Counted from the stretch's first letter, positions 1 to 6,909 are shown. The stretch: 64,000 bases of DNA from an uncultured Flavobacteriales bacterium (GCA_905479915.1 CAJQOH010000007.1:1-64000); one strand, 5' to 3'. The notes: a model not told the origin generated them from the sequence alone. Program-made: numbers and translations.

Positions 1-266
1 TCAAAAGGTGTCTTACTATCATCCTACTAATATACAAAATCTAATCTCTAACAATTCTTTTTCAATAAAAAAATCATTATAACAAACCAACACACGCACA
101 TCAATATGCTTTGGTTATCAACAACTTACAAACAAAAGTGAGATAAAAGTGAGATACTTACAAAGATGAAATAGAGATGTATTTATAAAAAAGTGAAAAG
201 AATAAAAATACTTTCACCCATAAATAAAGCTACCTACTCATTACAAGTAATTAAACTTAATCTAAG

Positions 267-2018
267 ATGATAAAAAAAGAACTTTTTACAATAATGCTTT
301 CGATGTTCACATTATCTATGATAGCACAAAACTGGTCAGGCACAACCATTGTTGCAACGGACCCAGTTTACGTCTATGAATTAGCTTCGGGAGATTTAAA
401 TGGAGATGGTTTTGATGATATTATTACAACAACTACAGCAACTGATCTCACTTTACATTGGTATCTTAATGATGGTGCTGGAAACTTTACTCAATACTCC
501 TATGATGCAAATTTTAGAGGAGTAGGTATGACAATCTATGATTTAGATGGAGATGGAGATCTAGATATAATTGGTGTTGGAATAATGACCGATATTACCG
601 ACACAGAAGGTATTGCATTGTGGGAAAATGACGGAAATAATTTACCCGTCTTTACAAGACATGATATTTATAAAACCACTACTCGTTTTGACGGAGGAAG
701 ATCAACAAGAGTTTACGATGCTGATAACGATGGAGATATGGATATTATAGCGGGAAGTTATAGTGATGACCGTGTTTCTTATTTCAAAAACCCAGGAACC
801 CCAACAACACTAGGCTGGACTAAGGTGGATATCTTGTCAGGGTCTACAGATGCAGATGGAATTAATTTTGTAGACATAGGTGATGCTGATGGTGATAATG
901 ATACAGATGTAGTAGTAACCGTTTATACGGCAGATAAAATAACAATCAAACAAAGAACAGGCAGTTCTAGCTATACTAGCAGAGTTGTTACTACTGGTTA
1001 TGACGCTCCCACTATGACAAAATTTGCTGGAGATCTTGATGGGGATGGACACAACGATCTTATCAGTACTTCTACTGGCACAAGTGATAAACTCTCTTGG
1101 TGGAAAAATGGAGGAAACATTTCTGCCGGGGCTTCCAATTGGACAGAAAACACACTATACACTGGTGAACCCAGTTATGGAGTCATATCATACGACATAG
1201 ACAATGATGGAGATTTAGATATTTTTGCAGGAATAGCGAGCCCTTCTGGATCATACGAAGATATTGTTTGGTATGAAAACGATGGTGTAGGAAATTTTAC
1301 TCTAGAAACGATTTATAGCAATAAAAACATCTATGAAAACTATGGATTTAATATGTTTTTAACCTTTGGAGATGTAAATAATGATGGTAAAATGGATTTA
1401 ATTGTAACTGCAGCTAACAATGATACCAAAGGAGATGTATTTTACTTCTTAAATGAAATGACAATAACACTCCCTATAAATTTAATAGACTTCACGGCCA
1501 AACATCAAGGTGGTGAAACACTCTTAGATTGGAGTACTTCATCTGAACATAATAATGATTATTTCACTATTGAACGATCAAAAGATGGTTTACTATGGGA
1601 AGAATTGATTGATGTAGATGGAGCAGGTAACTCTTCTAACCTCCTTCATTATTCAACTAATGATAGAGACCCTTACACTGAACTATCCTATTACCGTGTA
1701 AAGCAAACCGATTTTAATGGAGAATATTCTTATTCTCAAATAGAAGCTATTAATATTAAAGGTACTAATAATTCAATTTTCACTGCCTTTCCTAACCCCT
1801 TTAAAACAAGTTTTAATCTACATTTTTTTGAAAATACTGAATACCCAATTACAATTGGAATTTATGATCAATTAGGTCGGAAAGTTTATAAAAAATTGAT
1901 TACTGAGCAAGTTGAAACAGTTGAAATCGATTTTGAGAAGAATTTTCCTAAAGGGGCATATTTCATTAAGGTTAATACCAACTTAGAGCAAATGGTAAAA
2001 AAAATAATAAAAAAATAG
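267..2018 (+). CDS. secreted FG-GAP/VCBS repeat protein with T9SS sorting domain (copy 1)
   Basis: Seen: a 583-aa protein with an N-terminal signal peptide ending near IAQ/NWS, then about seven Asp-rich calcium-binding-like loops of FG-GAP/VCBS type (DLNGDGFDD, DLDGDGDLD, DADNDGDMD, DLDGDGHND, DIDNDGDLD, DVNNDGKMD) spread over residues 45-385. A linker domain (about 405-495, LPINLIDFTAKHQG...) of a kind common in Bacteroidota secreted proteins follows. The last ~80 residues look like a type A T9SS C-terminal domain (FPNPF, YDQLGRKV, KGAYFIKV, KKIIKK). Known: such beta-propeller repeats occur in surface or secreted adhesion proteins, and the tail is cleaved during T9SS export. Inferred: extracellular or cell-surface binding protein, ligand unknown. 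It lies 35 bp upstream of a close paralogue with a different tail, so the two may be co-transcribed. Confidence 0.85.
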   Translation: MIKKELFTIMLSMFTLSMIAQNWSGTTIVATDPVYVYELASGDLNGDGFDDIITTTTATDLTLHWYLNDGAGNFTQYSYDANFRGVGMTIYDLDGDGDLDIIGVGIMTDITDTEGIALWENDGNNLPVFTRHDIYKTTTRFDGGRSTRVYDADNDGDMDIIAGSYSDDRVSYFKNPGTPTTLGWTKVDILSGSTDADGINFVDIGDADGDNDTDVVVTVYTADKITIKQRTGSSSYTSRVVTTGYDAPTMTKFAGDLDGDGHNDLISTSTGTSDKLSWWKNGGNISAGASNWTENTLYTGEPSYGVISYDIDNDGDLDIFAGIASPSGSYEDIVWYENDGVGNFTLETIYSNKNIYENYGFNMFLTFGDVNNDGKMDLIVTAANNDTKGDVFYFLNEMTITLPINLIDFTAKHQGGETLLDWSTSSEHNNDYFTIERSKDGLLWEELIDVDGAGNSSNLLHYSTNDRDPYTELSYYRVKQTDFNGEYSYSQIEAINIKGTNNSIFTAFPNPFKTSFNLHFFENTEYPITIGIYDQLGRKVYKKLITEQVETVEIDFEKNFPKGAYFIKVNTNLEQMVKKIIKK

Positions 2019-3237
2019 CATCTAGAAATTTACATTAATAAAAATTAATAATTATGAAAAAAACACTTTTATCAGTACTACTTTCAATATTCACAATATC
2101 TATAATGGCACAAAATTGGTCAACAGCAACCATTGTTGCAACAGCCCCAACTTATGTCTATGAATTAGCTTCGGGAGATTTAAATGGAGATGGTTTTGAT
2201 GATGTTATTACAACAACTACAGCAACTGACCTCACTTTACACTGGTATCTTAATGATGGTGCTGGCAACTTTACCCAATACTCTTATGATACAAATTTTA
2301 GAGGGGCTGGTATGACCATCTATGATTTGGATGGAGATGGAGATCTAGATATTATTGGTGTGGGAACAATGTCAGACATTGGTATGGAAGGTATTTCATG
2401 GTGGGAAAATGACGGAAATAATTTACCCACCCTTACAAGGCATAATGTTTATATCACTTCATCTTTATTTGATGGTGGAAAATCACCAAGAATATATGAT
2501 GCTGATAACGATGGTGATATGGATATTATAGCGGGAAGTTATAGTGATGACCGTCTTTCCTATTTCAAAAATCCAGGAACCCCAACAACACTAGGATGGA
2601 CTAAGGTAGATATCTTATCAGGAACCACCGATGCAGATGGAATTAATTATGTAGACGTAGGTGATGGTGATGGTGATACAGATGTAATAGTAACCGTTTA
2701 TACGGCAGATAAAATAACAATTAAAGAAAGAACAGGCAGTTCTAGCTATACCAGTAGAGTTGTTGCTACTGGCTATGACGCTCCTAACATGGTTAAATTT
2801 GCCGGGGATCTTGATGGGGATGGACACAACGATCTTATCAGTACTTCACATGGCACAAGTAACAAACTATCTTGGTGGAAAAATGGAGGAAACATTTCTG
2901 CCGGGGCTTCCAACTGGACAGAAAACACACTATATTCTACCGAATCAAGTTACGGAGTCTTCTCATTTGATGCAGACAATGATGGAGACATCGATATTTT
3001 TGCAGCAATATCAAGTCCTTCTGGAACAGGAGAAGATATTGTATGGTATGAAAATGATGGTGCAGGAAATTTTACTCTTGAAACGATTTATAGCAATCAA
3101 AACATATATGAAAACTATGGATTTAATATGTTCTTAACTACAGGAGATGTAAATAATAATGGCAAGATGGATTTAATTATAACTGCGGCTAACAATGATA
3201 CTAAGGGAGATGTATTTTACTTCTTAAATCAAATGAC
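267..3237 (+). repeat. tandem gene duplication, ~1.2-kb direct repeat
   Basis: Bases ~267-1463 and ~2054-3237 are near-identical over long stretches (for example the segment encoding WWKNGGNISAGASNWTENTLY is almost base-for-base the same). Similarity stops abruptly just after the codons for GDVFYFLN. The repeat covers signal peptide plus propeller only. Seen by eye; the exact identity was not computed. Confidence 0.85.
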
Positions 3238-3940
3238 TCTAGCTACTTGCTTAACAAACGTTTCAATTTCCTCCCAAATAAATCCAACATGTAATGCAGA
3301 TTCTAATGGAACAATAACTGTTTCTTCAACGGGGTTTACCTCTCCATCTTATACATGGTCAAATGGAGGAACAGGGCCTACAATAGCTAACTTAGGTGCA
3401 GGATCATATCAAGTAATTGTATCTGACAGCTCCTGCGTAGATTCTATAACTGCAACACTTACAAATCCACCTGCTATTGATAATTCTGTAACACAAATAA
3501 ATGATTCCTTAACTGCCAATCAAAGTGGTGCAACATATCAATGGATAGATTGTAATAACGGAAATTTAGCAATTACTGGTGCAACCAACCAATCCTACAC
3601 TCCTACTATTAGCGGAAGTTATGCAGTAGTAATTACTTTGAATAGCTGCACAGATACTTCGAGCTGTAATACAACAGTTTCTGTAAAAAAAATAAAACTG
3701 AAAGAGGCAATTATAGAAATCTACCCTAACCCTGCAGATAGTCGTATATTCATTAAGAGTAATGACATTACTCTTAATAAAATAAAATTATTTGATGTAC
3801 TTGGAAAAGAGTTAAATGTAAATTTAATCCAAAAAGAAAATAATCTAGAAATCGATGTATCCTCTATCCAAAAAGGAATTTATATTATTGAATTCACCAC
3901 TAATCATGAGAAGATTTCCAAACGAATAATAATAAAGTAA
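2054..3940 (+). CDS. secreted FG-GAP/VCBS repeat protein with SprB-like repeat and T9SS sorting domain (copy 2)
   Basis: Seen: a 628-aa paralogue of the preceding gene. The signal peptide (cleavage near IMAQ/NWS) and beta-propeller half (residues 1-~400) are nearly the same as copy 1, with a two-residue loss in one loop (DVGDGDGDTD against DIGDADGDNDTD) and an Asp-to-Asn change in the last loop (DVNNNGKMD). After FYFLNQM the sequence is unrelated to copy 1: a Cys-containing SprB-like module (CNADSNGTITVSSTG...YTWSNGGTGPTIANLGAGSY...), a second Cys-rich Ig-like stretch, and a T9SS type A tail (IYPNPADSRIFIK, LFDVLGKEL, QKGIYIIEF, KRIIIK). Inferred: exported by T9SS and surface attached or released. 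The shared head and swapped tail suggest duplication followed by recombination. Confidence 0.85.
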   Translation: MKKTLLSVLLSIFTISIMAQNWSTATIVATAPTYVYELASGDLNGDGFDDVITTTTATDLTLHWYLNDGAGNFTQYSYDTNFRGAGMTIYDLDGDGDLDIIGVGTMSDIGMEGISWWENDGNNLPTLTRHNVYITSSLFDGGKSPRIYDADNDGDMDIIAGSYSDDRLSYFKNPGTPTTLGWTKVDILSGTTDADGINYVDVGDGDGDTDVIVTVYTADKITIKERTGSSSYTSRVVATGYDAPNMVKFAGDLDGDGHNDLISTSHGTSNKLSWWKNGGNISAGASNWTENTLYSTESSYGVFSFDADNDGDIDIFAAISSPSGTGEDIVWYENDGAGNFTLETIYSNQNIYENYGFNMFLTTGDVNNNGKMDLIITAANNDTKGDVFYFLNQMTLATCLTNVSISSQINPTCNADSNGTITVSSTGFTSPSYTWSNGGTGPTIANLGAGSYQVIVSDSSCVDSITATLTNPPAIDNSVTQINDSLTANQSGATYQWIDCNNGNLAITGATNQSYTPTISGSYAVVITLNSCTDTSSCNTTVSVKKIKLKEAIIEIYPNPADSRIFIKSNDITLNKIKLFDVLGKELNVNLIQKENNLEIDVSSIQKGIYIIEFTTNHEKISKRIIIK

Positions 3941-4075
3941 TTTAACCCAATAACGATACTAGGAAAATTAGTTTAAAATGATAAAAAAGATTCTTTAAAC
4001 AAAAAAATATAATAAAATTATTTGCTCAAAAGTACTTTAAGGTAACAGTAAAATTACATTTAAGGAACAATTAGT

Positions 4076-4177
4076 ATGATATCAGCAAATTTATTAGTCC
4101 TTATAATATTAATATACTTTTTATACTCTCAGAATACAAAAATGCTTAATAAAATTCTATATCATGACAAAATTTAA
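4076..4177 (+). CDS. putative small membrane protein, 33 aa
   Basis: Not in the ORF track. ATG at 4076 opens a 33-codon frame (MISANLLVLIILIYFLYSQ...) ending TAA at 4175-4177. Residues 4-17 form a very hydrophobic helix followed by a polar, basic tail (NTKMLNKILYHDK), typical of single-pass small proteins. The stop overlaps the start of the following 80-aa ORF by 14 bases, so the two could be translationally coupled. No family is recognised. In an AT-rich genome a hydrophobic 33-codon frame can arise by chance, so this is only a candidate. Confidence 0.3.
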   Translation: MISANLLVLIILIYFLYSQNTKMLNKILYHDKI

Positions 4178-4406
4178 TTGTTCAAACCGAATATTAGAGA
4201 TATCTGTTTTAAACGAAAAAAAGGTCAGTTACTCAAAAATGATTTCCTATTTTTTAAAAGGAAAAAGAATACTCACTCAAAATAATGCAAAATTCATAGT
4301 AATTAATATTGACAATAAAACCTGCTTCGATAAAAAAGGAAGCAAAACACTTACTAGCTTTTTATCCAAAAGCAATAATATTCCTATTATAATAAATTAT
4401 CATTAA
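4164..4406 (+). CDS. hypothetical protein, 80 aa
   Basis: An 80-aa cytoplasmic-looking, Lys/Asn/Ser-rich protein without signal peptide or clear membrane segment. No family is recognised with confidence. The order of alternating hydrophobic strands and an amphipathic helix (ILEISVLNEKKVSYSKMI...FIVINIDNK...IPIIINYH) resembles the central part of the 127-aa protein at 55264-55647 (LVLVVLNDNATIEIEDI...YGVIIDSGN...AMSVIINN), so both may be small STAS-like domains; this is inference from pattern only. It could be a truncated member of that group. It overlaps the putative 33-aa ORF upstream and is followed by a repeat hairpin. Confidence 0.45.
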   Translation: MTKFNCSNRILEISVLNEKKVSYSKMISYFLKGKRILTQNNAKFIVINIDNKTCFDKKGSKTLTSFLSKSNNIPIIINYH

Positions 4407-4490
4407 TAATTCTAAAAAGGAATCGAAAATAAGATTGAAATTTAAACTTATTATAAAGCAGTAAAAATATATGAAAAAATCTAAAAAAAG

Positions 4491-4548
4491 TTAAGCTCCA
4501 AACATAAATGCTTGGAGCTTAAGTTATGCTAAAAAGAGGTGGAAGCCT
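4491..4548. repeat. 55-bp dispersed hairpin repeat, copy 1
   Basis: Perfect 9-bp stem AAGCTCCAA/TTGGAGCTT with a 10-base loop at 4493-4520, followed by AAGTTATGCTAAAAAGAGGTGGAAGCCT. The same element, with about five changes, recurs at 6021-6077. Read on the minus strand, the hairpin is followed by a T-run (CTTAACTTTTTTT), so it looks like the terminator end of a minus-strand transcript. No gene lies on that strand between here and 4728. Confidence 0.7.
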
Positions 4549-4608
4549 ACAATAACATTTCACAAAAAACTCAACACAACAGACTATTAGGCTTATGTAT
4601 TTCAAGAG

Positions 4609-4697
4609 AATCTATTAGAAATCACCTATAAATACTCAACTTGACAGATAGGTGACATTTAAATGGCGTGTTGTAAACAAATATCTTCTAATAGATT
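4609..4697. promoter_or_regulatory. nested inverted repeats upstream of XRE-DUF4870 gene
   Basis: Outer arms: AATCTATTAGAA (4609-4620) and its perfect 12-bp complement TTCTAATAGATT (4686-4697). Inner arms: TCACCTAT (4622-4629) and ATAGGTGA (4648-4655). The outer right arm overlaps the -7 box of the putative promoter. Inferred: operator sites, possibly for the adjacent helix-turn-helix protein itself. The 322-bp gap 4407-4728 otherwise holds only the hairpin repeat. Confidence 0.5.
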
Positions 4698-4699
4698 TG
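4671..4699 (+). promoter_or_regulatory. Bacteroidota-type promoter for the XRE-DUF4870 gene
   Basis: TTG at 4671-4673, an 18-base spacer, then TAGATTTG at 4692-4699, an exact match to the TAnnTTTG -7 consensus. Start codon is 30 bases downstream at 4729. Confidence 0.65.
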
Positions 4700-4728
4700 T
4701 GTCATTATAATTTTATAAATTTAAAGAC

Positions 4729-5295
4729 ATGAAAAGCAAACCACTTAGCGAAAATTTAATTTATCATAGAAAGCTAAAAGGATATACCCAAGAAATTCTA
4801 TCTGAAAAAACTACTGTTGGTGTTAGAACAATACAACGAATAGAAAAAGAAGAGGTTCAACCACATTTACAAACAGTTAAACTTTTAGCAGTTGGATTAG
4901 ATATTGAAGTAAAAGATCTTATTCCTCTTGAAAACCCTAATGAAGAAAATGTAAAACGCGGATGGATACTTTTATTTCATTCTATTCCATTTATTGGATT
5001 TTTAATTCCATTTGCCAATATTTTTATGCCTTTTATCTTTTGGAGTATAAAATCTAAAGACAATAAAGCATATGATATGAACGGTCGAGCTGTTGTCAAT
5101 TTTCAATGTACAATTACTTTACTGTTTATAATTTCACTATTACTATTTTTCCCTTTTCCTGGTTACAACTACTTTCTTACTGCAGCTATCACTTTATATG
5201 CTATTACTACAAGTATATACAACATTTTTAAAAGCTTAAATAGTGGAACTTGTTACTACCCACTTTCTATACATTTTTTAAAAAATAAAGAATAG
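4729..5295 (+). CDS. membrane-anchored XRE-family regulator (HTH + DUF4870-like)
   Basis: 188 aa. Residues ~7-65 form an XRE/Cro-type helix-turn-helix (LIYHRKLKGYTQEILSEKTTVGVRTIQRIEKEEVQP...LLAVGLDIEVKDL). Residues ~78-175 carry several hydrophobic segments (WILLFHSIPFIGFLIPFANI, TLLFIISLLLFFPF, FLTAAITLYAI) in the arrangement of DUF4870-type membrane domains. Known: HTH-DUF4870 fusions occur in Bacteroidota. Inferred: a DNA-binding domain tethered to the inner membrane, signal unknown. It stands alone with its own promoter, flanking inverted repeats and a terminator, and may regulate itself or the M23 peptidase downstream. Confidence 0.8.
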   Translation: MKSKPLSENLIYHRKLKGYTQEILSEKTTVGVRTIQRIEKEEVQPHLQTVKLLAVGLDIEVKDLIPLENPNEENVKRGWILLFHSIPFIGFLIPFANIFMPFIFWSIKSKDNKAYDMNGRAVVNFQCTITLLFIISLLLFFPFPGYNYFLTAAITLYAITTSIYNIFKSLNSGTCYYPLSIHFLKNKE

Positions 5296-5325
5296 AAACG
5301 ATTCTTCTACTTCATTTCTATTTTT
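5288..5325 (+). terminator. intrinsic terminator after the XRE-DUF4870 gene
   Basis: AATAGAAA (5291-5298) pairs with TTTCTATT (5315-5322), extendable to ~11 bp with flanking A/T and G-U pairs, followed by T-rich sequence. The stop codon lies in the left arm. Confidence 0.45.
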
Positions 5326-5518
5326 CAATTGTGCTAGTTAGGTATGCTGTTAAATCAGATTACTCAGCGAAATCTATACTTTAATAATCAATACTTACGC
5401 TTCCCTAATTTTAGTTTGAATAAGTAGTCTTGAATATTTTTCTTTGAACTAGTATTAACCTTAGTAAGCAATACAACTAAACACTAATCATCAATACATA
5501 AAACTTAAAAAAACAATT

Positions 5519-6013
5519 ATGACAAATATTAAAAAAACAATTTCAATAACAGTAATCGCTTTATCATTACTGATTCTTAATTCATTTAAAATCGATCACA
5601 AAAAAGATCTTAATATCCCTCAATTCTTACCTATCAATAAAAACGATATAATTAGAATATCTTCTGGATTTGGAAAAAAAACAAACTCTTCTAATAAAAT
5701 TGAACGCACACATGAAGGTATAGATTTTATAGCTTATAAAGGCACTCCTATTTTAGCTGCTGGAAATGGAGAAGTAATCTTTTCAGGGTTTTCTAAGACC
5801 TATGGAAATCACATCATAATAAAACATAACGATACTTATCAAAGTCTTTATGCGCATATGAATACACTAAATGTTGAGAAAGAACAAAAGGTAAAGGCCA
5901 AAGAAACAATTGGAATAATTGGTTCAACTGGAAAAGCAACAGGAATACATTTGCACTATGAAGTAATCAAGAATGGTATAAAGATAGATCCCAACCCTTT
6001 ATTTAATAATTAG
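5519..6013 (+). CDS. LytM/M23-family metallopeptidase
   Basis: 164 aa with an N-terminal hydrophobic segment (ITVIALSLLILNSF) acting as signal peptide or anchor, then an M23 domain from about residue 55. Zinc-binding motifs are visible: HEGIDF (HxxxD) and HLHYEV (HxH), with the usual GNGEVIFSGFSKTYGNHIIIKH and YAHM stretches. Known: M23 endopeptidases cut peptide cross-links in peptidoglycan. At 164 aa it is little more than the catalytic domain, without coiled coils or LysM repeats. Acts in the periplasm. It stands alone; the second 55-bp hairpin repeat starts 8 bases after the stop codon. Confidence 0.88.
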   Translation: MTNIKKTISITVIALSLLILNSFKIDHKKDLNIPQFLPINKNDIIRISSGFGKKTNSSNKIERTHEGIDFIAYKGTPILAAGNGEVIFSGFSKTYGNHIIIKHNDTYQSLYAHMNTLNVEKEQKVKAKETIGIIGSTGKATGIHLHYEVIKNGIKIDPNPLFNN

Positions 6014-6020
6014 AAAAAAA

Positions 6021-6077
6021 TAAAGCTCCAAACATAAATGCTTGGAGCTTAAGTTGTGCCATAAGAGATGGAAGCCT
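6021..6077. repeat. 55-bp dispersed hairpin repeat, copy 2
   Basis: AAGCTCCAAACATAAATGCTTGGAGCTT (6023-6050) is identical to copy 1 at 4493-4520. The following AAGTTGTGCCATAAGAGATGGAAGCCT differs by a few bases and a one-base gap. On the minus strand the stem is followed by TTATTTTTTT, a terminator-like run. It could back up the tRNA terminator at 6098-6125, or serve the M23 gene. Confidence 0.7.
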
Positions 6078-6097
6078 TCTTAATATTGGTTTGCAAC

Positions 6098-6125
6098 AAA
6101 AAAGCCTTCTCATAGAGAAGGCTTT
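6098..6125 (-). terminator. intrinsic terminator of the tRNA-Gly/tRNA-Leu unit
   Basis: Perfect 11-bp stem AAAGCCTTCTC/GAGAAGGCTTT with a 3-base loop (6101-6125). On the minus strand it is followed by a run of T and lies 3 bases past the tRNA-Leu 3' end. Confidence 0.85.
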
Positions 6126-6127
6126 CG

Positions 6128-6211
6128 TACTCGAGGCCGGAATCGAACCGGCACGGCCTAATGGCCACAAGATTTTAAGTCTTGCGTGTCTACCAGTTCC
6201 ACCACTCGAGC
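6128..6211 (-). tRNA. tRNA-Leu (anticodon TAA)
   Basis: Reads GCTCGAG...CTCGAGT with a full 7-bp acceptor stem (one G-U), anticodon arm CAAGA-CTTAAAA-TCTTG giving anticodon TAA (reads UUA), the long variable arm expected for leucine tRNAs (TGGCCATTAGGCC) and a normal T arm GCCGG-TTCGAAT-CCGGC. CCA is not encoded. It is transcribed after tRNA-Gly, 41 bases apart. Confidence 0.95.
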
Positions 6212-6252
6212 TTCAATATTACTATTGAAAACTGGTATATATTTTCTTCAAG

Positions 6253-6325
6253 AGCGGGAGACGGGGTTCAAACCCGCGACCTCCACCTTGGCAAGGTGGC
6301 GCTCTATCAGCTGAGCTACTCTCGC
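6253..6325 (-). tRNA. tRNA-Gly (anticodon GCC), with unusual core bases
   Basis: 73 nt: acceptor GCGAGAG/CTCCCGC, D arm GCTC-AGCTGATA-GAGC, anticodon arm CCACC-TTGCCAA-GGTGG (GCC), T arm GCGGG-TTTGAAC-CCCGT, discriminator T, no CCA. Odd points: an A4xC69 mismatch in the acceptor stem; the D loop has A at position 19 instead of G; and the T loop has T at 56 instead of C. The last two together keep a Watson-Crick 19-56 pair (A-U for G-C). The gene has a strong promoter and leads a two-tRNA unit, so it is probably expressed. Confidence 0.9.
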
Positions 6326-6362
6326 TTAATTTTAAAAGAACATCCTTCTTACGAAGGGAGGG

Positions 6363-6391
6363 CAAAAGTAACTATTTTTTTTACTTTGCAA
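6363..6391 (-). promoter_or_regulatory. promoter of the tRNA-Gly/tRNA-Leu unit
   Basis: Minus strand: TTG (6391-6389), an 18-base spacer, TACTTTTG (6370-6363), a full match to the Bacteroidota consensus, 37 bases before the tRNA-Gly 5' end. Confidence 0.75.
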
Positions 6392-6445
6392 AATTCTTTA
6401 TCAATTTAATTACACTTTTTTCTGTCATTTTTTATGAAAAGAAAA

Positions 6446-6477
6446 AACGCTGAAATAAATTAAGTTATTCCAGCGTT
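6446..6477. terminator. hairpin, possibly bidirectional terminator
   Basis: AACGCTG/CAGCGTT plus AATAA/TTATT around one mismatch, 6446-6477, flanked by A-rich sequence on the left, which gives a T-run on the minus strand. It lies downstream of the 34-aa ORF on the minus strand and upstream of the tRNA promoter. Confidence 0.5.
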
Positions 6478-6498
6478 CCTATTGTAATGAAAAAGAAA

Positions 6499-6563
6499 AC
6501 TTCCTTAAGACTCTGTACAAGGCATTAGCAGTATGAGGTAGTAAATTCGAGTCTTAAAGAAGT
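6499..6563 (-). terminator. long-stem terminator after the 34-aa ORF
   Basis: ACTTCCTTAAGACTC (6499-6513) pairs with GAGTCTTAAAGAAGT (6549-6563): 15 bp with a single G-U, and a 35-base loop. On the minus strand it begins 8 bases after the ORF stop and ends in AAGTTTTCTTTTT. The large loop is unusual for a simple terminator, so the 3' UTR could also form a small RNA. Confidence 0.55.
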
Positions 6564-6570
6564 TATTTGA

Positions 6571-6675
6571 TTAAAACACAATTACTGTTGCAAAAGTTAC
6601 TATAGATGACATAAATGCAATTATTAAAAAAGTATAAATGTTGTATTGTGCTGATTTGTTCATATGTATTTTCAT
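6571..6675 (-). CDS. small single-pass membrane protein, 34 aa (not in ORF track)
   Basis: Minus-strand ATG at 6675-6673 opens MKIHMNKSAQYNIYTF..., ending TAA at 6573-6571. An internal ATG four codons on (6663) would give a 30-aa form starting MNKSAQ. Residues ~16-34 (FLIIAFMSSIVTFATVIVF) form one strongly hydrophobic helix reaching the C terminus. Support beyond the reading frame: a consensus-like promoter 54 bases upstream and a 15-bp-stem terminator 8 bases downstream make a complete one-gene unit. Function unknown. Such short tail-anchored-like proteins often associate with larger membrane complexes, but nothing nearby names a partner. Confidence 0.6.
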   Translation of the reverse strand: MKIHMNKSAQYNIYTFLIIAFMSSIVTFATVIVF

Positions 6676-6728
6676 GGCTATTTGGTTTTATAGTTAATAA
6701 TTCAATTTATCTAAAACTTTAAAAATTT

Positions 6729-6755
6729 CAAAGTAAAAAGAAAGGCATTCTGCAA
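6729..6755 (-). promoter_or_regulatory. putative promoter of the 34-aa ORF
   Basis: Minus strand TTG (6755-6753), a 17-base spacer, TACTTTG (6735-6729), one base short of TAnnTTTG. Start codon at 6675. Confidence 0.45.
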
Positions 6756-6909
6756 CAACAATAAGCGCTTATTATAACAATGTTTTTAAGAACTTTCTTC
6801 CATATTAAAACGCCTAGAGCGCGCTAAAAGTTGCCTTGGTATAAAAGCGATTTATAAACGGTAGGAATTTATCCCCAAACGGAGATTTGTGATCCAATTA
6901 TCGGAAATA

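Noticed and set aside
134-155. Two adjacent AAAAGTGAGAT units before the first gene
   Set aside because: Only two 11-bp units; no sign of an array or binding site beyond this.
1-266. Left edge, 266 bases
   Set aside because: AT-rich with no ORF, tRNA or clear promoter box; nothing can be supported.
837-1052. 71-aa minus-strand ORF and its twin at 2618-2827
   Set aside because: Both are antisense to the duplicated propeller genes; their similarity only reflects the duplication.
2760-3137. 125-aa plus-strand ORF
   Set aside because: Alternate frame within the well-supported second propeller gene.
6182-6409. 75-aa plus-strand ORF
   Set aside because: It runs through the tRNA-Leu and tRNA-Gly genes on the other strand and the tRNA promoter; its sequence ([22 protein letters not shown]) is the familiar antisense translation of tRNA genes.
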